Of a DNA stretch of 19,430 nt, positions 7,003-14,893 are shown piece by piece (position 1 is the stretch's first letter; the number at the start of each line of letters is the position of its first letter). A program made the translations under genes and the position numbers. The stretch is from CAIOSQ01 sp044359885 (lineage in GTDB: Bacteria > Pseudomonadota > Alphaproteobacteria > CACIAM-22H2): assembly GCA_044359885.1 (NCBI GenBank), contig JBIKLI010000035.1:1-19430 (forward strand). The letters are read 5' to 3'. The notes under the pieces were generated by a model. It made no database searches. It was not told where the DNA came from and saw nothing but the letters and a program-made list of their open reading frames with translations.

Positions 7003-9186
7003 TCAGCTGCCGGGCGTCGCCAGGCCCTTGAGCACGGTCGCCTTCGGGCCGTCCGCCGTCACCCGTCCCTGGTCGAGGACGATGACCCGATCGACCAGAT
7101 CGAGCAACGCGGCACGATGCGTCATCAGGATCAGGGTCCGGTCCGCGATCTCCGGCCGCAGGCGCTTGAGCAGCCCCTGTTCGGAGGCCGCATCCATGGC
7201 GCTGGTGGGCTCGTCCATCAGCAGGATCGGCGGGCGCGGCAGCAACGCGCGCGCGATCGCGATCGCCTGACGCTGGCCGCCGGACAGACCCTCGCCCCGC
7301 TCGCGCAGACGCATGCCGTAGCCATCCGGATGACGGTCGACGAAATCGCCGACCCCGGCGATGGCGGAGACGCGCAGCATCTCGGCATCGCTGGCGTCGT
7401 CGGCCCCCAGGACGATGTTCTGGCGCACGCTGCCCGACATCAGCCAGACGTCCTGGAGCACGGCGCCGATGTTGCGGCGCAGATCGGCCGGGTCGATCTG
7501 CCGCATGTCGACGCCGTCGATCAGGATCGATCCTTCGTCGGGCCGGTGCAGCCCCAGCAGCAGGCGGGCGACCGTCGTCTTGCCGGAACCGACGCGACCG
7601 AGGATGGCGACCTTCTCGCCGGGCTGTATGCGCAGCGACAGCCCGTCGAGGCCCCCGGCGCCCTGGCCCGGGTAGCGGAAGCGGACGTCGCGGAACTCGA
7701 TCGCGCCCTGCAGCCGCTCGCGCGCGACGTAGCTCGCCTCCGCCGGCCGCTCGCGCGGCAGTTCCATGAGCTCGCGCAGCGCGCGATAGGCGACGATGGT
7801 GTGGTTCACGCGGGTCAGAAGCTGGGTCAGCTGTGCCAGCGGCGACAGGACGCGTCCGGCCAGGATCGAACAGGCGATGATGGCGCCGAAGCCGATGCTG
7901 CCGGCAGCCACCATGAAGAAGCCGACCGAGACGATGGCGACCTGGGTCCCCTGGGAGACGAAATTGGAGACGTTGCCGGCGAACTGCGCCGCCAGCCGGG
8001 TCTTGAGACCGATCCGGGCCTGGCTGGTGACCGCATCCTGCCAGCGGCGTCGCATCAGCGAGCCGGCGCCCAGGGACTTGATGGTCTCGAGGCCGCCCAG
8101 CGCCTCGACCAGCACGGCGTTCTTGATGTTCCCGTCCTGCTGGCTCTCGCGCGTCAGCCGGGCCAGCATCGGCTGCACGACGAGGCTCGCGCCGATCATC
8201 AGCGGGATCGCGATCAGCGGCACCCACACCATGTTCCCGCCGACCATGCCGATGACGACCAGGAAGAGGATCGCGAACGGAAGGTCGATGAGCGTGGTCA
8301 GCGTCGAGGACGTGCAGAACTCGCGCACCGCCTCGAACTCCTTCATGATGTTGGCCAGCGCGCCGGTCGAGGTCTTCTTCGCCCGGATCTCCAGGTCGAG
8401 CACATGCTCGAACAGCGAGTCGGCGATCGCGGCATCCGCCCGGCCCCCCGCGACGTCGAGGAAATACCCGCGCAGCGTGCGGATCACGAAATCCGAGGCG
8501 AAGACGATGCCGACGCCGACCAGCAGCGCCACCAGCGTGTCGATGGCGTTGTTGGGGATCACCCGGTCGTAGACGATCATCGAGAAGAAGGACGTGCCGA
8601 GCGCGAAGATGTTGGCGAGCAGCGCCGCCAGGGCGACCTGGACGTAGATCCACCCGTTGCGCAGCAACGGACCCCAGAACCAGTGACCATGGCGCCCGCG
8701 CGGTCCCCGGACCGGCGCGAGCGAGGCGTCAGGCACCGCCACGGCGAGCGCGCGACCGGAAAAGCCGTCGCCGATCGCCGCCGCGAGCCCGTCGGCGGCG
8801 AGCCGCCGCGAGCCACCGGGCGCCGAGGGGTCGAAGATCCGCGGCTGCTCGTCGGTGGACGAGGCGTAGACGACGACCGGCCCGCGACCGGTCTCGACGA
8901 TCCAGGGGCCCAGCCGGTGGTCGAGCGCCGCGAGCCCGAGGGTCCGCAGATCGGCGATCAGCCCCAGGCTTTCCAACGCCTCGACCGCGTCTTCCAGCGT
9001 CCAAGCCCCGGCCGGGCGCGACACCCGGCTGCGAAATGCCGAGGACGACATCGGGCGCTCCAGCCGCTCGAGCGCGTGCAGGATGCACGCGACGAGCGGA
9101 TCGCCCGCCGGCGCGCCCGGCGGTGGCGTTTCCGGCGGTGGATCGCCGGCCTGGGCCGCAGCCAGTTGCAGAAGCTTGGCGGTCAT
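7003..9186 (-). CDS. Type I secretion ABC exporter (permease-ATPase, LapB/HlyB-like)
   Basis: A 727-residue inner-membrane exporter half-transporter. An N-terminal C39-peptidase-like domain (about residues 28-130) lacks a visible catalytic cysteine, as in LapB/HlyB-type exporters that bind but do not cleave substrates. A transmembrane domain (about 155-450) includes hydrophobic stretches such as VQVALAALLANIFALG and LIDLPFAILFLVVIGM. The ATPase domain has Walker A GRVGSGKTT (about 528-536), signature LSGGQRQAIA (about 633), Walker B ILLMDEPTSAMD (about 652-662) and the H-loop in LMTHR (about 688). It would energise one-step secretion through HlyD- and TolC-type partners. Its ATG overlaps the stop of the TolC-like gene by 4 nt (ATGA, 9183-9186). 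The substrate is unknown, and no glycine-rich calcium-repeat protein is in the window. Confidence 0.92.
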   Translation of the reverse strand: MTAKLLQLAAAQAGDPPPETPPPGAPAGDPLVACILHALERLERPMSSSAFRSRVSRPAGAWTLEDAVEALESLGLIADLRTLGLAALDHRLGPWIVETGRGPVVVYASSTDEQPRIFDPSAPGGSRRLAADGLAAAIGDGFSGRALAVAVPDASLAPVRGPRGRHGHWFWGPLLRNGWIYVQVALAALLANIFALGTSFFSMIVYDRVIPNNAIDTLVALLVGVGIVFASDFVIRTLRGYFLDVAGGRADAAIADSLFEHVLDLEIRAKKTSTGALANIMKEFEAVREFCTSSTLTTLIDLPFAILFLVVIGMVGGNMVWVPLIAIPLMIGASLVVQPMLARLTRESQQDGNIKNAVLVEALGGLETIKSLGAGSLMRRRWQDAVTSQARIGLKTRLAAQFAGNVSNFVSQGTQVAIVSVGFFMVAAGSIGFGAIIACSILAGRVLSPLAQLTQLLTRVNHTIVAYRALRELMELPRERPAEASYVARERLQGAIEFRDVRFRYPGQGAGGLDGLSLRIQPGEKVAILGRVGSGKTTVARLLLGLHRPDEGSILIDGVDMRQIDPADLRRNIGAVLQDVWLMSGSVRQNIVLGADDASDAEMLRVSAIAGVGDFVDRHPDGYGMRLRERGEGLSGGQRQAIAIARALLPRPPILLMDEPTSAMDAASEQGLLKRLRPEIADRTLILMTHRAALLDLVDRVIVLDQGRVTADGPKATVLKGLATPGS

Positions 9187-10694
9187 CTTGCCTCCGGGCC
9201 GCCGGCCGGCAGGTCCGCGATCAGGTCGGACAGGTCGCCGGTCAGATGGGCCAGCCGATAGCGGGCGAGGCTGCGGTCGAACAGGGCCTCGATCAGTTCG
9301 CGCCCCGCGTCGAACAGTTCCTCCTGCACCTTCAGCAGCTCGGTGAAGCTGCCGCGGTTCATCTCCAGCTGCTCGCGATTCGCCCGCAGCGCATCGATTC
9401 CGGCGAGCACGGACTGGATGCGCGCCTCGATCGTCCGCCCGCTGTTCTCGACCTCTGCGCTGACCTGGCGGATGGACCGCTCGAGTTCGCGTCCCGCCGC
9501 TCGCTGGTCGAGTTCGGCCTTGCGGCTGCGCGCCGTGGCCTGGTTTATCCGCGCGGTGTCGGCGCCGCCGGTGTAGAGATTGTGGCGGAAGACCAGCAGC
9601 AGCGACGTGTCGGTCGCCGGCTCGCCGTCGCCGACCTGGTTGCGGCGCAGGATCCCGCCCTCGAGGCCGACATTCGGCAGCGTCCGCGCCACTGCCGCCT
9701 CCGAATCGAGCCGTGCGGCGTCGGCATTGGCCTTGGCTTCGCGAAGCGTCGGGTGACGTTCCAGCGCGGCGGCGATCGAGGCGTCGACCGAAGGCGGCGG
9801 CGGCAGGTCTTCGGGCAGGCGCAGCGCCTCCGGGCTCTTGCCGTAGACCTCGCGGTAGCCCGCTTCCGCCATGCGCAGCCGGTTCTCGATCGCCAGCTGC
9901 GCGCTGCGGGCCGCGGCGAGCCGCGCGGTGCCGCGACGAACCTCGGGCGAGCCGCTGCCGCCCAGCTCTTCGCGCCGTTCCATCAGCCAGACGATGCTGC
10001 GCCGGTCGGCGACGTTGCGCTCGGCCAGGGCCTGCAGCGCGCGCAGCCGCATGACGTCGACATGCGCGGCGATGGCGCGGGCGGCGAGCTCGCTTTGCGC
10101 CAGCTCGCGCCGGGCGAGCGCGGCGTCGAGACGGAAACGGGCAGCGCCGACCAGGGCCGTGGTCGCGCCGAAGTCGAAGACCGTCTGGCGCAGCTGCAGC
10201 CCGGCGCCCAGCCCGTTGCGCGTGTAGCCGGGGGTGCCGTTGAAGGTCGGCCCGAAACGGCGGTATCCACCGTCGCTGCTGCCGCTGATCGTCGGCAGGT
10301 ATCCGGCCCAGGCCTCGTCGATGGCTCCCTTGGCGGCATCGGCGTTCTGGTCCTGGGACATGAACTGCGGATGGTCGCGCACGACGCTCGCCACCCGGCC
10401 GATGAATTCCTGGACCGGCTCGCGGCGCGGCTGCTGCTCGTAATCCTGGATCAGGTCGAGCATCGTCCGGATGACGGGATCACCGACGCTGGCCGGGGTC
10501 GGCGCGGGCGCGGCGGCAGGCGCCGCCGGAGCCGCGACCGGCGCGGCCGCCGGCCGGGTGCCGGGGCGTTGCTGGGCGTAGGCATCTGCCAGCGGCATCG
10601 CCACTGCCAGGACGCAGGCCGCCACCGGGGCGACACGGTACCAGGCGAGCGACACCCGCATTCGTCGAAAGCCGTTCTTGGCGTTGGATGTCAT
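9183..10694 (-). CDS. TolC-family outer membrane channel of a type I secretion system
   Basis: A 503-residue outer-membrane efflux protein. The N-terminus has a positively charged lead and a hydrophobic segment ending AMPLADAYAQ, a likely signal peptide (about 40 residues). An unusual Ala/Pro-rich linker follows (about 41-70). The remainder shows two long helical repeats typical of TolC, with GLGAGLQLRQTVFDFGATTA in the first and LLLVFRHNLYTGGADTARINQA in the second, each leading into long Arg/Ala/Glu-rich helices. It should form the trimeric duct through the outer membrane for the HlyD-ABC pair. An internal ATG at codon 12 (MRVSLAWYR) would give a more compact signal peptide, and neither start has a clear ribosome binding site. 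It lies 70 bp after the adaptor gene and overlaps the exporter gene by 4 nt. Confidence 0.88.
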   Translation of the reverse strand: MTSNAKNGFRRMRVSLAWYRVAPVAACVLAVAMPLADAYAQQRPGTRPAAAPVAAPAAPAAAPAPTPASVGDPVIRTMLDLIQDYEQQPRREPVQEFIGRVASVVRDHPQFMSQDQNADAAKGAIDEAWAGYLPTISGSSDGGYRRFGPTFNGTPGYTRNGLGAGLQLRQTVFDFGATTALVGAARFRLDAALARRELAQSELAARAIAAHVDVMRLRALQALAERNVADRRSIVWLMERREELGGSGSPEVRRGTARLAAARSAQLAIENRLRMAEAGYREVYGKSPEALRLPEDLPPPPSVDASIAAALERHPTLREAKANADAARLDSEAAVARTLPNVGLEGGILRRNQVGDGEPATDTSLLLVFRHNLYTGGADTARINQATARSRKAELDQRAAGRELERSIRQVSAEVENSGRTIEARIQSVLAGIDALRANREQLEMNRGSFTELLKVQEELFDAGRELIEALFDRSLARYRLAHLTGDLSDLIADLPAGGPEAR

Positions 10695-10764
10695 CGATGA
10701 AGCCGGATCTGCCGCTCCTTCAATCGTTCCGATGGCCGCCCCGCCGCACCCGCCGCCGGCCGCG

Positions 10765-12069
10765 TCAGCGTTCGCGGAAGGCGTTCTGCATGGTGCGGAA
10801 GACCGGCTTGGTCAGGTAGGTGAGAATCGTCCGCGACCCGGTGATGATAGTCGATTGCGCGACCATTCCGGGAATGATCGGCAGCTTGCGTCCGAAGCTT
10901 TCGAGATAGGGCGTCTGGCTCTCGATCCGCACGAGATAGGCGCTCTCGCCCTTTTCGCCGACGATGGCATCGGCGCCGACATTCGACACCTCCCCCTCCA
11001 GCGAACCGAAGATCGCGAAGTCGTAGGCGGTCAGCCGGATCCGGGCGCGCTGGCCGGCGCGCACGAAGCCGATGTCCTGCGGCGAGACACGGGCCTCGAC
11101 CACCAGCCTGTCCTCGCCGGGGACGATCTCGACGATCGGCTCGCCGGGCTTGATGACCCCGCTGACCGTGGTGACGAGCACGCGGTTGACGATCCCGTTC
11201 ATCGGCGCGCGAAGCTCGCTGCGATCGACCTTGTCGGACAGACCGGGCAAGGTTTCCTGCAGGGCGCGCAGCTCGCCGATGCTGCGGCTCAGATCGCCCA
11301 GCGCCTGGGACCTGAACTGGGCGAGCGTCGCGTCCTTCTTCTGGCCGATCTCCACGATCGCAGACTGCAGCCGCTGGATCGCGACGGTCGTCGATTCGAC
11401 CCGCCCTTCCTGCTCGGCGAGCGCCCGGTCGAGCCGGATGAGTTCGAGCCGCGGCTCCAGACGCTTGGCGACGAGATCCGCCAGGATGCCCCGTTCCTCG
11501 CGGCCCAGCGCAAGCAGGCGCTGCGCGGTCGCCAGCGAGACCCGGGCCTCGGCCAGTTCCTTGTTGCGCTGGTCCACCTGGGCGTCGAGGACCGCCAGAG
11601 AGGTCCGCAGCTCGACGATCCGGCCGCGATGGACCGCGCTTTCCCCTTCCACAAAGCCGGGGGCCGCGCGCGCGAGGTCCGCGGGGAAGGCAAGCGGCTT
11701 GTCCTCGACCTCCGCGGTCAGCCGCGTCACGCGTGCGGACAGCGCCAGCGCCTGCTGGCGACGGCTTTCATAGTCGGCGCCGGCCTGCACCGTGCTGAGG
11801 CTCACCAGCAGGTCGCCTTCCTTGACCTCGTCGCCCTGGCGCACATGGATCGTCTTGACGATGCCGCCCTCCAGGCTCTGGACGACCTGCACCTTCGCGG
11901 ACGGGACGATGCGCCCCTCGGCGAGCGTCGCCTCCTCGATCTCCCAGACGGCAGCCCAGACGAAGAACGCCAGGAAGCTGCCGAAGATCGCCAGAAGCAG
12001 GATGCTGGAGGCGCGCGCGGGATTGGCGACGCGCTCGGCCATCGCCACGCTGGACGACCGCGAACTCAT
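10765..12069 (-). CDS. HlyD-family periplasmic adaptor of a type I secretion system
   Basis: A 434-residue membrane-fusion protein. A short cytoplasmic N-terminus is followed by one transmembrane segment (about 21-42, SSILLLAIFGSFLAFFVWAA). Next come the first lipoyl half (LAEGRIVPSAKVQVVQSLEG), a long alpha-helical hairpin rich in Arg, Glu and Leu (about 95-290), the second lipoyl half (RSELRAPMNGIVNRVLV) and a beta-barrel ending IPGMVAQSTIITGSRTILTY before TYLTKPVFRTMQNAFRER. This order and ending are typical of type I secretion adaptors (HlyD/LapC). It bridges the inner-membrane ABC exporter to the TolC-like duct. The gene starts 87 bp after secG ends, has GGGG just upstream of the ATG, and is first of the three-gene set hlyD-tolC-ABC. 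Confidence 0.92.
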   Translation of the reverse strand: MSSRSSSVAMAERVANPARASSILLLAIFGSFLAFFVWAAVWEIEEATLAEGRIVPSAKVQVVQSLEGGIVKTIHVRQGDEVKEGDLLVSLSTVQAGADYESRRQQALALSARVTRLTAEVEDKPLAFPADLARAAPGFVEGESAVHRGRIVELRTSLAVLDAQVDQRNKELAEARVSLATAQRLLALGREERGILADLVAKRLEPRLELIRLDRALAEQEGRVESTTVAIQRLQSAIVEIGQKKDATLAQFRSQALGDLSRSIGELRALQETLPGLSDKVDRSELRAPMNGIVNRVLVTTVSGVIKPGEPIVEIVPGEDRLVVEARVSPQDIGFVRAGQRARIRLTAYDFAIFGSLEGEVSNVGADAIVGEKGESAYLVRIESQTPYLESFGRKLPIIPGMVAQSTIITGSRTILTYLTKPVFRTMQNAFRER

Positions 12070-12156
12070 CGCCCCGTCACCGGCACGGCCTGGGCCACCC
12101 TATCCATCCCGGCCCGTAATCGCCTTGCGCTGCCGGAGCCGTCATCGCTGGGCGGC

Positions 12157-12462
12157 TCACCGCACCGGCGGCGCCGGTACGGCCGGCTGTGCGGGCGTGG
12201 CGGGCAACTGGTCGACGATCGAGCGATTCTCGCGACCCGCGCCGGCAAGGATAGCCAGCGCCAGGCTGACGATCATGAAGGCCGTCGCCAGGATCGCCGT
12301 CGTGCGGGTCAGCAGATTGGTCGTGCCGCGCGCGGTCATGAAACTGCCCATGCCGCCGGACGACCCGATTCCGAGCCCGCCGCCCTCGCTTCGCTGCACG
12401 AGCACGACGCCGACAAGGGCGATCGCGATCATGATATGGATGACGATCAGGACCTGAAACAT
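12157..12462 (-). CDS. secG: Protein translocase subunit SecG
   Basis: A 101-residue inner-membrane protein. Two hydrophobic helices are visible, about 2-22 (FQVLIVIHIMIAIALVGVVLV) and about 52-73 (RTTAILATAFMIVSLALAIL). Between them is the conserved cytoplasmic loop QRSEGGGLGIGSSGGMGSF followed by RGTTNLLTR, the SecG hallmark. SecG stimulates SecA-driven protein export through SecYE. The ATG at 12460-12462 was chosen because it places the first helix directly at the N-terminus. An upstream ATG at 12555 would add 31 arginine/serine-rich residues with no family match. A Pro/Ala-rich tail ends the protein. In relatives secG usually lies near tpiA upstream and pyrG downstream; here the secretion genes follow and no tpiA precedes. 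Confidence 0.93.
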   Translation of the reverse strand: MFQVLIVIHIMIAIALVGVVLVQRSEGGGLGIGSSGGMGSFMTARGTTNLLTRTTAILATAFMIVSLALAILAGAGRENRSIVDQLPATPAQPAVPAPPVR

Positions 12463-12602
12463 GACGATGAACCCGCTGATCGAAGCACGAGCACTCCGAC
12501 CCCGACTACTTAGTCGCTCCAGGGACCGGAATCCAGACCGATGACGCCGCCCCAAGATCCGTTTCCGGCGACGGCCGCCGGAACGAACCGATAGGATCGC
12601 GC
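12463..12602. promoter_or_regulatory. Divergent intergenic region between secG and the DUF3293 gene
   Basis: A 140-bp gap that must contain the promoters of two divergent genes. AGGA at 12593-12596, 6 nt before the plus-strand start at 12603, is the ribosome binding site of the DUF3293 gene. I see no convincing -35/-10 pairs on either strand. Confidence 0.35.
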
Positions 12603-13046
12603 ATGACCGACGTCTCCCGCATCCACCCCGAAAAGATCGCCGCCTATGCGGCGACCCGATACGGCGTTTCCTGGAACGGGCAGGATTTCGATCTCTGGAT
12701 CGGCCGGCCCTCGGACGAGCTGCGTGCGCTCTTCGCCCGTACCGGCACCGCCAGCGCGATGTTCATCACCGCCTTCAATCCGGCCGGCAGCCGGTGCCCG
12801 GATGCCGAGAACGTCGCCGCCAACCGGCGGTTGCGTGAGGATCTCGCCCAACTCGGCCTGCCCTTCGCCGAGGGCGAGGGCCAAGGCCAGGGTGAGGCCG
12901 GCACGGAACCCTGGCCGGCCGAAAAGAGCTTCCTGGTGCTGGGAATCGGCCGGGACCGCGCGATGGATCTGGGACGCCGCTACGGCCAGGACGCCATCGT
13001 CTGGTCGGATGCCGATGCGGTGCCCGCCCTCCTGATCCTGCGCTGA
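12603..13046 (+). CDS. DUF3293 domain-containing protein, function unknown
   Basis: A 147-residue soluble protein without signal peptide or membrane segment. Two blocks resemble DUF3293 proteins: MFITAFNPAGSRCPDAEN running into AANRRLREDL (about 55-85), and EKSFLVLGIGRDRAMDLGRR then YGQDAIVWSDADAVPALLIL to the C-terminus. In between is a short Gly/Glu/Gln-rich stretch (EGEGQGQGEAGTEPWPAE). The family has no established function that I know of. The ATG at 12603 has AGGA 6 nt upstream. The gene is transcribed away from secG and runs tail to tail into tonB with 9 bp between the stops. Its place between two unrelated modules gives no firm hint of function. Confidence 0.8.
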   Translation: MTDVSRIHPEKIAAYAATRYGVSWNGQDFDLWIGRPSDELRALFARTGTASAMFITAFNPAGSRCPDAENVAANRRLREDLAQLGLPFAEGEGQGQGEAGTEPWPAEKSFLVLGIGRDRAMDLGRRYGQDAIVWSDADAVPALLILR

Positions 13047-13055
13047 CTCCGGCGC

Positions 13056-14108
13056 TCAGGGCTGCAGCCGGAACACCACGGGCACCAGGACGACATCCTC
13101 CACCGTTGCCCCGTTGCGGCGCGCCGGCAGGAAGCGCCAGGCCCGCACCGCCTCCAGCGCCGCGGCGTCCAGCACCGGCGTGCCGCTGCTTTCGGCAAGA
13201 CGCACCTCGCGGCTCGCCCCGTCCGTCGCCACCACGACCCGCAGCAGCGCCCTGCCCTCGCGCTGGGCACGGCGGGCAGCGACCGGATAGAGCGGCGACG
13301 GGTTTTCCGGCAGCGGTTGCGCCTCGGTGTCGCCGCCGCGGATCGCGGCGCCGATCGCCGACGCATCGCGACCGTCCGACGGCATCGCGGGGCCGGAACT
13401 GGCCAGGCTCGCGACCATGTCGCCGGCCGGCGCGGCGGCGGCCGGACGCCGATCCTGCGGCCGCGCAGGGGCGGGCCGGCGCGGCGCATCGGGTGGCGCC
13501 GACTGCGCCGGGCCATCCGGCGGCGGCGACGGGGGCACCGCGGCGGGTGGCCGCGGCGCCGTCGCCGGCGGCACGACGGCCGGCGACGGGGCGGTGGGAA
13601 CCCGGACCGCGGGCGGCGGCGGCGGTACGCCCGGATCGGCCGGTGGCCGCGCCGTCGGCGGGGCGATCGTCGGCGGGGCGATATGCGGCGGCTGGATCGT
13701 CGGCGCCTCGATGGCCGGGGGGGCGATCCGGGCCTGGGCCAGCAGGCTGGAGCCGGGGCTCGCGGCATCGCGGATCGCGCCGCTGCCGGGCGGGCTCGGC
13801 AGCGGGCCCGGGACCGGCAACCCGGCCCCCAGTGCAGCGGGCACGGGCGCAGCGACCGGCCGCGGCGGCGCGACCAGCCCTGCGCCGGCCGAGGGGAAAG
13901 GCGCGATGTCGCTCGCCGACGCGATCTCGATCACGGGCGGTCGCGGCGCCGGCGCGTCCCCCCGCCCCGCAAGCGCGATCATCACCGCGGCGTGCAGGCC
14001 GGCCGACGCAGCCAGGGCACCGGCCAGCGCCATCCAGCCGGCACGGCCACGCAGCCGGGGAACGCCCCGCGTCCAGCGCAGCCCGGGGTCGGCGCGCAAC
14101 GCGATCAT
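13056..14108 (-). CDS. tonB: TonB energy-transducing protein, dedicated to the B12 uptake operon
   Basis: A 350-residue periplasm-spanning protein with a short cytoplasmic N-terminus (MIALRADPGLRWTRG) and one transmembrane helix (about 25-47, GWMALAGALAASAGLHAAVM). A very long Pro/Ala-rich rod (about 50-255) includes five-residue repeats. The C-terminal TonB domain (about 265-350) has NPSPLYPVAARRAQREGRAL, an LLRVVVATDG strand and LDAAALEAVRAWRFLPARRN. It transmits proton-motive force from ExbB/ExbD to outer-membrane receptors; ExbB and ExbD are not encoded here. The start at 14106-14108 overlaps the btuD stop by 4 nt (ATGA), making it the last gene of the btuBFCD-tonB operon. That suggests it serves BtuB specifically. 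Rod length, and therefore reach across the periplasm, is at the long side for TonB. Confidence 0.9.
   Translation of the reverse strand: MIALRADPGLRWTRGVPRLRGRAGWMALAGALAASAGLHAAVMIALAGRGDAPAPRPPVIEIASASDIAPFPSAGAGLVAPPRPVAAPVPAALGAGLPVPGPLPSPPGSGAIRDAASPGSSLLAQARIAPPAIEAPTIQPPHIAPPTIAPPTARPPADPGVPPPPPAVRVPTAPSPAVVPPATAPRPPAAVPPSPPPDGPAQSAPPDAPRRPAPARPQDRRPAAAAPAGDMVASLASSGPAMPSDGRDASAIGAAIRGGDTEAQPLPENPSPLYPVAARRAQREGRALLRVVVATDGASREVRLAESSGTPVLDAAALEAVRAWRFLPARRNGATVEDVVLVPVVFRLQP
13651..13725 (-). repeat. 15-bp imperfect tandem repeat within tonB (five units)
   Basis: Five consecutive 15-bp units begin at 13651, 13666, 13681, 13696 and 13711. The plus-strand consensus is near ATCGTCGGCGGGGCG. 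On the coding strand they encode pentapeptides of the type I-x-P-P-T (IEAPT, IQPPH, IAPPT, IAPPT, ARPP-like) in the proline-rich rod of TonB. Such in-frame repeats can expand or contract by slippage without breaking the frame. Confidence 0.7.
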
Positions 14109-14893
14109 GTCACCACCCCCGCGCCCGCCAGCGGCGCCCAGGGGATGAGGATGTCGGCCCCGTCGGCCACGCAGCGCAGGCCGCGGACGCCATAGACCGT
14201 GCCGAGCACCGTGTCGTCCAGCACCTCGGCCGGCGGACCCTGCGCCACCAGCCGGCCGCGATCGAGCACCGCGACGCGATCGCAGAACCGGGCCGCCAGG
14301 GACAGGTCGTGCAGCACGACGCACACGCAAGCCCCTCCCGCGGCAAGGCGCCGGAACAGCGCCATCGCCGCCAGTTGACCGCGCGGGTCGAGCGCCGCGC
14401 AAGGTTCGTCGAGCAGCAGCAGCGGCGCTTCGACGGCCAGCGCGCGGGCCAGCAGCGCCAGGGCGCGCTCGCCGCCCGACAGCGTGTCCAGCCGGCGCGG
14501 CCCGAGCCCGTCGATGCCGACCGCGGCAAGGGCGGCGGCGACGGCGGCGACCGCCGCCGGGGCATCGCTGCGTTCGCCATGCGCGAGCCGTCCCAGCGCC
14601 ACCGCCGCCGCGACCGTGATCGGCCACGCGGTCTCGCCGGACTGCGGCAGGTAGGCGAGGCGCCGCGCGCGCTGGACGGGCGCGAGCGCGCCCAGCGCCG
14701 TGCCGCCGATCTCGATCGCGCCGACGAAACCGGGCACGAGCCCGGCCGCGCAGCGCAGCAGCGCGCTCTTGCCGGCGCCGTTCGGTCCGACCAGCCCCAT
14801 CACCTCGCCGGCCCGGGCCGCAAGGGTGACCGACGACAGGATCGTCCGGCCGTCGACGGCCAGCCCGATCCGTTCCCAGGACACGGCCGTCAT
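14105..14893 (-). CDS. btuD: Cobalamin ABC importer ATP-binding protein
   Basis: A 262-residue cytoplasmic ATPase of the FecE/BtuD/HmuV group. Walker A is GPNGAGKS (36-43), the Q-loop is in YLPQSGETAW (about 81-90), the signature is LSGGERALALLARAL (from 138), Walker B is LLLLDEPCAALDP (158-170) and the switch histidine is in VVLHDLSLA (His195). It powers the BtuC permease to bring cobalamin or other corrinoids across the inner membrane. The ATG overlaps the permease stop by 4 nt (14890-14893), and its own stop overlaps the tonB start by 4 nt. The family also includes haem and siderophore importers; the B12 assignment rests on the riboswitch and neighbours. Confidence 0.88.
   Translation of the reverse strand: MTAVSWERIGLAVDGRTILSSVTLAARAGEVMGLVGPNGAGKSALLRCAAGLVPGFVGAIEIGGTALGALAPVQRARRLAYLPQSGETAWPITVAAAVALGRLAHGERSDAPAAVAAVAAALAAVGIDGLGPRRLDTLSGGERALALLARALAVEAPLLLLDEPCAALDPRGQLAAMALFRRLAAGGACVCVVLHDLSLAARFCDRVAVLDRGRLVAQGPPAEVLDDTVLGTVYGVRGLRCVADGADILIPWAPLAGAGVVT

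Noticed and set aside
6991..9261. A 756-codon plus-strand open frame opposite the ABC exporter
   Set aside because: Longest shadow in the window, but it lacks any motif, and the minus strand carries complete ABC motifs over the same bases.
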